DNA from: Oncomelania hupensis
Taxonomy: Eukaryota > Mollusca > Gastropoda > Littorinimorpha > Pomatiopsidae
Assembly: GCA_036898135.1 (NCBI GenBank)
Contig: CM072522.1
Coordinates: forward strand, 13,577,399-13,641,398
Reading direction: 5' to 3'
DNA length: 64,000 bases
Under the pieces are notes generated by a model. The model saw only the letters and a program-made list of their open reading frames with translations, did no database searches and was not told the origin of the DNA. The stretch's first letter is position 1. Each line of letters starts with the position of its first letter. Shown piece after piece: positions 43,665 to 54,890 of this stretch. Position numbers and translations under genes: made by a program.

Positions 43665-45383
43665 ATGCATAGCAATAAGTCTATATTTACCCCCCCCCCC
43701 CCCCCCAAAAAAAAAAAAATAAATAAATAAATAAATAAATAAAATAAATAAAAATAAAATAATAATAAAATAAACAAATTAAAACATTTAAAAAAAAAAA
43801 GTTACCCAGAATTTTGCAAATCTGTGCGATGAGTCATAAATAATCCAAAAAGGACTTTTTTTTCCCGTCCGCCGTCTGTCAACCGTCCGGCGTCTGTCGG
43901 TGCAAAACTTGCAAATTGATTTGTATCTCAGAACCTATCAACTGTCACAACCAAACTTGGTAAGATGGTGTATATGAATGAGACTTCATAAATGATCAGT
44001 GAATAAATGACTTCACTTCAAGGTCACATGGTTAACAAATGTTATTCCAAAAAAATGAAACATTTTCACATTTTTTTTTTTTTGGGCAAGTTATTAATAT
44101 TAAACTTTTGATTCTTTGTTGCATGACGGATATCCATGATTCACACCTACTTTGAAAATTCGGTCAACCTCACTCCAAGGTCAAGGTCACTGGAGCTGTC
44201 CCGAAGTTGTGTAGTTATTTCAAATGATCTTGACCCTAAACTATGAGAGCTATAAAGTCCAAATTTGTATTTAGAGATGATAGATTTAGATGGATCTTTC
44301 ATATGAAATATGTTTTTGCGTTGATCTTGAAGGTCAAGATCATTTTGGCCTTGCAAAAACATAAAAAAAATTGGTCATCGTACAGTAGAATGGCTCAATT
44401 TAACCCATAATATGCAACACCACTGGATTATTTGATCACACATCAAAGTCCAAGACCAATCCCTCAACACAGTGCATAGCTTCAAATATTTAAGAGCCAT
44501 TGTATCATATCAGACAATGGGTCCCGACAGGAAGTCCTCTCCAGGATCGCACAAACAACTGCTGCCCTGGCGAGGTTGAAGCCCATTTGGAAAGACAGGA
44601 CCATCAGTCTACATTCCAAGGTAAGGCTGCTGCGCTCCGTTGTCATCTCCATCTTCCTATATGCTTGCGAAACATGGACCCTCACAGCAGATCTCCAACG
44701 AAGAATACAAAGCATGGAGATGAGGTGCTACAGAAGACTTCTGGGCATTTCCTATACCCAGCACATCACCAACGACAAAGTCTGACAGACCATCACACAA
44801 GCCATTGGACAACACGATGACCTGCTCACGGTGGTGAAAAAAATGTAAACTCCGATGGTATGGCTACGTCACCAGATCATCAGGTCTTGCAAAGACCATC
44901 CTGCAAGGCACAGTGCAAGGAGGTAGAAGAAGACGGAGACCGAAAAAGAGATGGGAGGACAACATTCGAAAATGGACTGGTTTGAGTCTTTGACACTGAG
45001 CGAAACAATCAGGGTTGCTGAGGACAGGGAAAGATGGAGTACGCTGGTTAAACGATCATCTGTGGTGCCCCTACGACCTCCGAGTTATGGGATACAGTAG
45101 AATATGATAGAAACATGAGAGGTCAATGTAAAGGTCTCTGAAGGTCAAGGTCATCCCAAGGTCATAGGTTTTTTTTTTGGGCACAATACAACTTTTGCTA
45201 TAGTGTATCGGATCGTACATAGGTGTATTTGGAGCAGGAGCTCAAGGTCAAGAGCATAGAAAGATCAAAGTCGGTATTGCTGTGCAATTTTAGGCCATCG
45301 TTTCATATTAGTTTATGGACACTCATTTTCATGTAAAATTTTGCAAGTTCGTGAGTCATATATGGGCTTCGCTCTTCTAGTTT
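43665..45383 (+). repeat. AGGTCA-rich interspersed repeat, copy E, split by BovB
   Basis: The head (gactcaaatgcatagcaata) is followed by a C17/A13 tract at 43691-43720, the family middle to about 44445, a BovB insertion, and resumption at catgagaggtcaatgtaaag. The copy ends gttcgtgagtcatatatggg, cttcgctcttctag at about 45381. It includes clear aaggtcaaggtca sites near 44177 and 45135. Confidence 0.83.
44446..45108 (+). mobile_element. BovB fragment nested in AGGTCA copy E
   Basis: It runs from gtccaagaccaatccctcaa through the conserved post-RT coding text (LKPIWKDRTISLHSKVRLLR; YACETWTLTADLQRRIQSME; WYGYVTRSSGLAKTILQGT-like). Frames are broken by small indels. The end is gggatacagtagaatatgat, a decayed GGATA tail. 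No target duplication was resolved. Confidence 0.87.
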
Positions 45384-45384
45384 T

Positions 45385-46369
<985 letters not shown>

Positions 46370-46740
46370 CGTGGAGTGCAGGGGGTTTCTGCATAAATAA
46401 TATCCCCACTTTGTGGAAATTTAGTGCTTTAAATGACCACTGTTTCTGTCATTCTCATTTGCTCTTTCTTGTTCCTAATCTGTTCTATCAATCTACTATC
46501 TTCTTCGCTAGACCAGTCCCCTACATTTTATTTCTGGAAAACTCTCTCCAAACTCCGCATTGGTGTATGGAGTATGTTGGGTCAGCTTGGGGCAATTGGA
46601 CGCGTTCTGCCAAATGGTCACTAGGGTTTTCTATGGTATTATTTAGCGATGTAGCCATTTTTTTTAGGTATGTGTTTTGTTAATATTTTCTAATGATGTT
46701 AATATTCTATTTTGTTTTTGTAAATGGGGGTTCGATAAAT
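46370..46740 (+). mobile_element. TATA-leader LINE-derived element, 3'-incomplete copy
   Basis: The leader variant tgcagggggtttctgcataa, then ataatatccccactttgtgg, and the middle (tactatcttcttcgctagac; gtcagcttggggcaattgg) are present. The copy breaks at gttcgataaattat, losing the 3' block. Confidence 0.75.
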
Positions 46741-46904
46741 TATTAATTAGAAAAGTGATTTGACATCTTTACCATGCTCGTAGGAGACACTTGAAACATA
46801 GACATAAGGCAAGACCTATGTTGAAAATCTCAATCGGAACCAGAAACTCCTTCGCCAATTTATATCTAAAAGCCTCCCCATTATCTCTCCCCCACCCCCC
46901 ACCC

Positions 46905-47520
46905 CTGTGGGGTTGCCGGGGGTTTCTGTATAAATAGTAACCCCACTTTCTGGAAATTTAGTGCTTTAAATTCCCACTGTCACTGTCTTTGTTCTATCAA
47001 TCTACTATACTATCTTCTTCGCTAGACCTACCTTTTTTCTTGAAAACTCTTTCGGGACAAAACTCCTCATTTGTGTGTAAGGTCTATTGGATCAGCTTGG
47101 GAATAATGGACGCTTTCTGTGAAATGGTCACTGGGGCTTCCTATGTTATTATTATTTAGCAATGTAGGCATTTTATATGTATGTGTTTTGTTGATATTTT
47201 ATAATGACGTTTGTATTCTCTTTTGTTTTTGTAAACGGGGGTTCGATAAATTAGAGTACAGCCTCAGCGTTGCGTTGCGTTGAGTAGATTACCGTCCCCG
47301 GACACAGTAGCGTATAGGGGACTTGCAAATTTGCGTCCCCTGCGTGGGATGCCTTTATTGTAAAGTGAATGGCTGGTGGAGTGCCTTCAGTGTTACCATT
47401 AGGGTTGTTTCAGCAGATATATTATATGGAGCAGGGGTGAGTCCTCTTTCAGCCAAGTTGTGGTCTTGATTTTGTGGTCCTGATTCAGCTCTTTGCAGTC
47501 CGCTGGACCCTGTAAGCAAT
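46905..47520 (+). mobile_element. TATA-leader LINE-derived element with internal 70-bp insert
   Basis: The leader (ggttgccgggggtttctgta, taaatagtaacccc), middle and a diverged 3' end (gcagtccgctggaccctgta) are present. A segment at about 47270-47340 (gtagattaccgtccccggac, ..., gtataggggacttgc) is inserted between the two halves of cagcctcagcgt...ccctgcgtggg. A similar motif occurs near 10075-10105. No target duplication was found. Confidence 0.75.
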
Positions 47521-48281
47521 GAATAACTATAACATCTGAAAGCAAAAGCAAACCAAAAACATCTATCTTTTTTGGAGCAAAGTACACATATTTTAATGAA
47601 TCCACAACAACAAATGGTGAAAGAATACAGTCAATGCATTTATTCAAGCTTACGTTTATAGCAATTGACGCGGTACATGCAAAAAATACCAAAAAACGTA
47701 GACTACATGAGAATCACGATTCGTCAAAATGATGATAATTCCGCATATTTTCGCTCAACGAAGTTTTCTGCGTAATGGAAATGAGGAGGTCGTAACCTTC
47801 AGGAAGCGCAAAAGTTATGACGTAGACGGAGGGGAGGGGGGAAATAGGAGGAGGGGGGGGGGGTGAGGAGTGGGTGGAGGGTGGTTTTACTACGAAAAAC
47901 AACAGTACGAACCAAGTTTTTTTGCTTCCTAAAGCTCTCTCTACTAATTGAGAACACTTTCGCTTTAGATGGAGAACAACGCGCGCTTGAAAATGAAGTG
48001 GCGTCTTCCTTGCTTCAGCTTGGTTGCCCGGCTCGTTGATTGGATGTGCGTTTGTGTTTTAATCTAGTTTTAGGAATAATAATTTTGTGAATTTGTAAGT
48101 ACAGAAAAATCTGCAATGTATGGATATTTATGGAGATTGGATAATTTGAAAGAACACGCTAAAAGAAAGTGTGTGTTACTTTAAAATCATGTCTTTTCCC
48201 AAACACTTTCTTAAACGCCTTGAAACCGCCCCCCCCCCCCCCCCCCCTTCAAAACTATACCCTCCTACGAAACCTCTCTCC
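47521..48281. other. Non-genic stretch
   Basis: No gene is supported. G-rich (47830-47885) and C-rich (48228-48248) runs are present. Confidence 0.45.
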
Positions 48282-48291
48282 ACCCCGATTT

Positions 48292-48854
48292 CCGGGGTTT
48301 CAGTATAAATAGTATCCCCACTTTCTGGAAATTTAGTGCTTTAAATTCCCACTGTCGCTGTCTTTCTCATTTGCTCTTTCTCATTCCTGCTCTGTTCTAT
48401 CAATCTGCTATACTATCTTCTTCTTCGCTAGACCAGTTACCTACCCTTTTTCTTGAAAACTCTTCCGGGACAAGACTCCTTATTTGTGTATGAGGTCTGT
48501 TGGATCAGCTTGGGAATATTGGACGCTTTCTGCCAGGTGGTCACTAGGGCTTCCTATGATGTTATTATTTAGCAATGTAGGCATTTTATATGTATGTGTT
48601 TTGTTGATAATTTATAATGCTGTTTTGTATTCTATTTTGTTTTTGTACACGGGGGTTCGATAAATTAGAGTACAGCCTCAGCGTCCCCTGCGTGGGATAT
48701 CTTTATTGTAAAGTGACTGGCTGGTGGAGAGCTTTCAGTTTTACCACTAGGGTTGTTTCAGTAGATCTTTTATGCGGATCAGGGGTTGTCCGGTCCTGAT
48801 TTGGCTCGGAAGAGTCCGCTGGACCTAAAGCAATAATCATGTAAATGTAATGTA
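48292..48854 (+). mobile_element. TATA-leader LINE-derived element, reference copy with 10-bp TSD
   Basis: Flanked by accccgattt at 48282-48291 and 48855-48864. From ccggggtttcagtataaata to the atgtaaatgtaatgta tail it is 563 bp. It starts a few bases inside the leader compared with 12162-12558. It contains all conserved blocks and no ORF of note, which makes it the clearest short-form copy. Confidence 0.88.
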
Positions 48855-48864
48855 ACCCCGATTT

Positions 48865-50249
48865 TCCTAAGACAGGACCACTTTAAACATGCCAGATACG
48901 GGCTTTTGTTTTCACGCCCGTTCTCACGCAGCAGCCCTTGCGGCGTCGTTTGCTCACTGAAGCATGCCAGTAGTGATTGAGTTACTGTCAACACCCACGG
49001 AAGTGATCTATTGGTCTATGTACTTCGTAGGCAAGTGCGTCTATTTTACATCCATAAACCAGTGCCCTTATTGCCATCCATAGGCCTATCACGTCGGTCT
49101 GTATTTTTCTTCATGGTTTGCATACTCTTAGCTTAACCCCACCACGTTGTGTATTAGGACGTCAAGCACGAGTTTACTACAATCTTTATTATCGATATCC
49201 CGCCCTCCACGCTCAGCTGAAGTCGGTTGCAGCAGCAGCAGAACCAATAGTGTTTGTTTGAGGAAGGCAGAACGCCGCTTTTTTTTTTTTTTTTTTTTTT
49301 TTTTTTTCCCCATTTCGTGATGACAAACAGCGATTTGCTGTGGCCGAAGGATTGTGTCCGTTCGCACTGAGAAGACGGCTCCTGTCCGCAGTGGAAGCGC
49401 TCTCCTGAATGTGATTGAGATCGGAGATACCGGAACCTGTTTTACCATACAGAAGATATAGGCCTATGTGCTTGCAAGAGTGAGAGGCAGGTACTGGAGG
49501 CATCGTGTCAACGTCTTTCATTGTAAGTGCACTTTATTTTTTTTTTCTGTACTCCCTTTTGTAATACGTTTAAGTGAGTCTGAAGACATTTCATTTCCAA
49601 ACTTTTACGTTAGATAGTATGATTAAAGAAGTGTTTGTTAATCTCTAGCGCCTCTCTGTTCTAATCTCCAAGTTAAAAGGGCCCTAACTCGGGTTAAGGC
49701 TTTGTTTACCTTTGGTTTACCCTCAAATTCGCCTTGTTATTATGCTTACATAAAGCAATGAGAAAGTGGGCTTTCGTTTGCTCACACCAACCGCTGAAGT
49801 TTGAATTTTCTTTTCTGGCTGGGAGTGATTTCCCCTTGTTTAACAGTACACCAATACCCTAACCGTGTGACCTTTAACCCTATTTATGAATGAACCACGT
49901 GGCTTCAAGAGCACGTCTTTTGGTGTCCGGGGTAAGGTAGGGTCTGTTGTATCAACCAAAAACGAAAAGGAACTTAAAAAAAAAAAGGGGGATTTTGCTT
50001 CCAAACCGGCTTTTGCTAGATGCTATGTTTAGGTCCAGAGTGGTGGGTAGAAGTTGCACCCAAAACTACGGAATTTATTGGTTTGAAAAAGAACTGTATT
50101 TTCGAAAGAGTTATTTTTTAGTTTGTAAGCTTATATTTTAAAGTGGGGCAACCCTCACTGTGAATGTTAATAGGATGTATCGGGGGTGGTGGGGTGGTAG
50201 GGGTGGTCAAAGTGGGTCTCTTTAACGGGACACTTTTTTACCTGTTATC
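48865..50249. other. Non-genic stretch with poly-T
   Basis: A T28 run lies at 49280-49307. A donor-like gtaagt at 49524 follows 80 bases of higher-complexity sequence, so an untranslated exon is conceivable, but nothing supports it further. Confidence 0.35.
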
Positions 50250-50250
50250 T

Positions 50251-50560
50251 AGCGAGCGTTGTGACCAAGTGGGCTAAGGCGGGACTAACTTGCCTTGTCC
50301 ACAGGCCAGAAACCAATGGCGCCTGACAGGTGTGGGTTCGAGCCAGCATCTGAGCGCTATGTTTCTCCGAATATTATTTACTTTCGACTCGGGCAACGTC
50401 TCGGGGGTTTTCTCCGGGTACTCCGGTTTGCTCCCCCAGCAAAAATGACAAAAAATTGACAAATAATGTTAGGTAGGTTGGGTTTGGGCGCGCCACTGGC
50501 TGCGACTACGCCTTCCCCGGGGCCCAGAAATTCCCGATAGAAAGGGATAATAAACTGCAG
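50251..50560 (+). mobile_element. SINE with Leu/Ser-like tRNA head, best-preserved copy
   Basis: A-box region gtgaccaagtgggctaaggc (50270-50290), B-box ggttcgagcc (50335-50344), core actcgggcaacgtctcgggg, tctccgggtactccggtttg, then ggttgggtttgggcgcgcc and ccttccccggggcccag, ending gggataataaactgcag. The spacing between the boxes (about 55 bases) exceeds that of an ordinary tRNA, so an insertion separates the boxes. Confidence 0.85.
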
Positions 50561-51198
50561 AAAAAAAATTGAAATAGTCGGGAACCAGAACGAGCCAAAA
50601 CTACGGTCTTGCCCTTCGACCTGGCCGTCTTTCCGTCACGGTCTCGCAAAAGTCTCGAACCCCCCCCCCCCCCCACCCCACCCCTTTTTAAAAAAGCAAA
50701 ACAAAATATGCTTTCTTCAAAGATAACATATAATTACAAATACAGATTTACTGGATAGGCAGCAAGCAAGCTTATATAAGCCCACTCTGTATAAATAAAA
50801 TTCTACATTATAATTTAGAGACAGGCAACTAATAATTACATATAAATGAAGAAGAATTAAACCAAAAAATTCTTTTTAAAACGTTTAGTGAATAATTAAA
50901 TATGCAGAATAACAGGTAACAATTAATTTCAAACGACTGAGAGAAAAATACAGGAGGAATCAAGTATTGAGCTGGTAATCAAATGTGTACATAAATAAGT
51001 CATGGAAATAAAAAAAAAGAGTGTGTGTGTGAGAGAGAAAGGGGGGGAGAGAGAGAGAGGGTTTGAGCTGAACACCGGGCCGCTTGTGCGATGAAGTGGA
51101 GAATTTCACTTAACGAAAACGCTTTGACTGTTTGATAAACTCTTGAGTGGTGCTGAGGAGAAATTGATTATCAGGTAGAGAAAAGCTTTGGTTACCGT
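50561..51198. other. Non-genic stretch
   Basis: It includes a scrap like 26600-26720 (gaaatagtcgggaaccagaa, cgagcc), a C-run near 50660-50674 and GA-rich text at 51020-51060. No gene is seen. Confidence 0.4.
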
Positions 51199-51208
51199 AC
51201 AGTAAGTC

Positions 51209-51869
51209 CTATCCTATCCTATCCTGTCCCGTAACTCGGAGGTCGTAGGGGCACCACAGATGATCGTTTAACCAGCATACTGCATCTTTCTCTGTCCTCA
51301 GCAACCCTGATGGCTCAGTGTCAAACCAGTCCATTCTCGAATGTTGTCCTCCCACCTCTTTTTCGGTCTCCCTCTTCTTCAACCTCCTTGCACTGTGCCT
51401 TGCAGAATGGTCTTTGCAAGGCCTGATGATCTGGTGACGTGGCCATACCATCGGAGTTTCCGTTTCTTCACCACTGGGTGCAGGTCATCGTGTTGTCCAA
51501 TGGCTTGTGTGATGGTCTGTCGGACTTCGTCGTTGGTGATGTGTTGGGTATAGGAAATGCCCAGAAGTCTTCTGTAGCACCTCATCTCCATTGCTTTGTA
51601 TTCTTCGTTGTAGATCTGTTGTGAAGGTCCATGCTTCGCAAGCATATAGGAAGATGGAGATGACAAGGGAGCGCAGCAGTCTTACTTTGGAATGTAGACT
51701 GAGGGTCATGTCTTTCCAAATGGGCTTCAACCTTGTCAGGGCAGCAGTTGTTTGTGCGGTCCTGGAGAGGACTTCCTGTGGGGACCCATTGTCTGATACA
51801 ATGGTTCCTAAATATTTGACGCTATGCACTGTGTTGAGGGACTGCCCTTGGACTTTGACGTCCGTGTTG
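51209..51869 (-). mobile_element. BovB 3' fragment with 10-bp target duplication
   Basis: Flanked by acagtaagtc at 51199-51208 and 51870-51879. The minus strand carries VKYLGTIVSDNGSPQEVLSR, RLLRSLVISIFLYACEAWT and YGHVTRSSGLAKTILQGTVQ in two slightly shifted frames, and ends in (TATCC)n as read on the + strand. Confidence 0.93.
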
Positions 51870-52011
51870 ACAGTAAGTCATTCAACGTTATTTGTTTTTG
51901 CCTGAGGGTAGCGACAGTAGTTATTCTGATGTTAGCATAGACGGGACAATGAACGCAAAAAATGTTCGACAGTTTCATTTTGACAGTCACGTGTGCATGA
52001 GGCGTTGTTAA

Positions 52012-52702
52012 GGCCCCGCCACACATACCGGTTTGAAGGCCGATTCTAGATCGGGTTTCGGATCCGTTTGCGATCGGGCCGGACTCCAAAACCGATAGCA
52101 CTGCCACACGTTTCCGATCAGGTCGACCCGAAACTTCCACACAATGTGCATTGTTTATATTCACTTTCACTAGTGTCAGTGTACACGATCCCCAACCCCA
52201 TCCAACAGTTTACCATCCCCATCCAACAGCTCATCTAGTCTGAAACCAAAGCAGAAATAATGTCTCTACATGCTTCAAAAACTATTTAAAAATAAAAACG
52301 TAATGGAAAACCAAATCAAAACCATACAAAACATCGCGGGTTGCATCACAGGCTCTGAAGTCTTTTATTTCGTCTTTGTAAACTCGTGGGCTTCCTACAT
52401 AGGTACGTAGTATAGTACATATAGTATGTAATTGAGGCCTACGAAAGACGAGACTTCCCAGCCTGTCACCTGTCATCAGCTTCGTTTTAACGCCAAGTTG
52501 ACAATGAACACGGGACGCATTCTGATTGGTTGGAAGTTTACAATCGGGGCCGATTTTGCACAGCAGAATAGAACAGGCTCTAATCGCACGATACCGAGCC
52601 GAATGCAAATCGGACCGCAGGCAAGCAGTAGTTCTGACGTCATCACGTAGCAATCGGGATCGCAAACAAAATCGTTGCACAATCGGCATGTGTGGCGGGG
52701 CC
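52012..52702. mobile_element. Terminal-inverted-repeat element, 691 bp, class unassigned
   Basis: Left end GGCCCCGCCACACATACCGG and right end (reverse complement) GGCCCCGCCACACATGCCGA match over the outer 15 bases exactly. Matching tttgcgatc motifs occur inside both ends. The short open frames show no transposase. PIF/Harbinger-like or another MITE class is possible, but a target duplication of defined length is not clear (taa before, aat after). Confidence 0.65.
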
Positions 52703-53068
52703 AATGCAGAGTTAACAGATTGTATGAGGTGAACAAAACAAACAGCAACACCCAAGTTGAGGTCCGAGGCAATATTTCGATTTTTATTCAAATCTTTATC
52801 AAGCCATGTATTTAAAACATCACATCAAGTCTTTAAGTTTATATACCTATTCAGTTAACTACAGTCACTGATGAGAGCAGTTCAAATAACAGGACCTAGC
52901 ACAATGATCAATATGTGTCTAAAAGGTTACAAACCAAAAGATTAAAGCTCAAGAACACTGCTCATGAATAATAATTCAAAGCTGAACAATAATATTTAAA
53001 ATATTATTAATTATTATTTACTATTATTAATTATTATTTACTATTATTATTACTATCATTATTATTTT

Positions 53069-53148
<80 letters not shown>

Positions 53149-53654
53149 CAGATATACACACACATATCTACACACTTATATATACACATATATACATACA
53201 CACCTATATACATATACATACACACACATACATATATACATACATACATATACACAGATTGTGTTAACAGATTGTGATTGAAAGTCTAATCAAGGCAAAT
53301 GGCTGCTGGTTTGAACAGGAATATCTCTCGCCTCATCACATATTTTGGATGGTTATTTCTGATTATTTTCTACCGACGAACGTAGTCGGAGAGGTAAGCA
53401 CACGGGCTTGCAATTTGTTGTGCGTTATTGTGAGAACCGGATTGATGTTCAAACATGAGTTGGAAGCCGTTTTGCATCTACAGCCGTGTTTGCAAGACCT
53501 TTTATGCAAGAGGTAGTTGAAACAAGCTATTATGATGAGCTATTGATGACTTAGACCTCATTTGGATACTACGAGGCCTACTCATGGTGTCGAGAAAGGC
53601 TAATAGCTCTTCCTCGAAGATCATTTATGGTATTTCAAGGTGGAAATGGTAACA
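52703..53654. other. Non-genic stretch with (AT)n and (ATAC)n
   Basis: ATT-rich text at 52985-53065, then (AT)n to about 53145 and TATACACA/TACATA variants to about 53260. No gene is supported. Confidence 0.55.
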
Positions 53655-53659
53655 GGTCG

Positions 53660-54737
53660 TGTCACGTGGGGTTTATGGGCTCTGCACAATGGAATTATGG
53701 ACCCTCACGTTTATTCGGTGGGAACTGCTAGTAAGTCACCCTATGAATTACTTTAATAAATTTATTTGTTTAGCTCGTTCTGTGTTAAGGTTGGGGTACA
53801 GAAATAGATAGAAAAATGGTAAGAGATTACTGTCACACTAGCTTTCACACGGCTATGAATCATATGTAGACCAGCCACTTCATAACAGTTAAAATCACAC
53901 ATTTATTTCTTCTACTCTATACAAGATTCTCTAAGTACTAATCTAACTTAAAATGTCTCAGTCAATGCTAATAGTTCGATCGCTGATAGTCTAGGTAGCT
54001 GTTATATCTTCCTTGGGCACTTTCTATTCGAATTCATGTAGATTTGGACTACTGTGGTCCGTTTTACAGTTTCTGAAGAGTTGGACTACTGTGGTCCGGC
54101 TATGATCAGTTTAAGTGCACCTTCGTGTTATGCACTTAACTCATGAGTGGGGGTTCGAAGTCCTTCTGTGAGGTAGCTTCTGGTCCACCTGTGTCGTTGT
54201 GTAGTTGGGTTCCCTTGCCACGCTGTGGGGTCTGACAGGGAGTTTTCCAAGGCAGCTCTTTCCGTCTGGTGCGGTAGAGTCTCCTCAACCAACTGGTCGT
54301 TTCTGTGGAGTGGGGTGCACAGGATAGCTCGGGATAGCTCGGGATAGCTCGCCTGCTCGTCTGTTTGACAAGTTCAGGCCCGTGATGACTTGAGAGAATT
54401 CTAAGATTTCAAAGTCCTGCTTCCTGGTCTATGAGTGAAGATAGTTCTCTGCTAGCTAAGGAGATGTTACTTCTTCCTCGTCCCACACACGACTGACCAA
54501 AACTGTGTTAAGTTTTGACACAGTCAAACTGGCTCGTACCGCTTAGCCTACTGGTGATTGGGTAAAATGTTCAGATTCAAAACTCAAGTGCTGACGTCAC
54601 TGCGCTGTGTGTGTGGCTCAGGCTCGCGGTGTGTAGTTTACTCGCTGGCTGTGTACTATACTAACTCTCTTAATGTTACAATTACCACACAAGGCTAAAT
54701 AGTCAATGAGCAGAGTTAACACTAGTCTGTCGTGACA
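53660..54737 (-). repeat. 3' LTR of the Gypsy-type element
   Basis: Inner features include two copies of ttggactactgtggtccg (54044-54061 and 54081-54098), each with a ggac/gtcc inverted pair, three tandem gggatagctc units (54322-54351), and a perfect CRE palindrome TGACGTCA (54592-54599). AATAAA-type signals on the minus strand lie near 53756-53770 and 53898-53911. Confidence 0.95.
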
Positions 54738-54760
54738 GGCTCCCTCAACTGAAAAAAGGC
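54738..54760 (-). other. Candidate polypurine tract
   Basis: Read on the minus strand, the bases just before the 3' LTR are gttgagggagcc. The gagggag core is a plausible but short primer for plus-strand synthesis. Confidence 0.45.
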
Positions 54761-54890
54761 GATGACTACTGGATTCGACCTTTTTCTACTACAGAGCCTA
54801 GTTTAACGCTGCACTATCCTAGGGTCCTATTTACAAACTAAGTAAGTTGCTCTACCTGAGCTGCACTGCTGTGCCAGGTAGCTATGGACA

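Noticed and set aside
49450..49530. An untranslated first exon with donor at 49524
   Set aside because: Only a donor-like gtaag and moderate complexity support it; no promoter, partner exon or reading frame was found.
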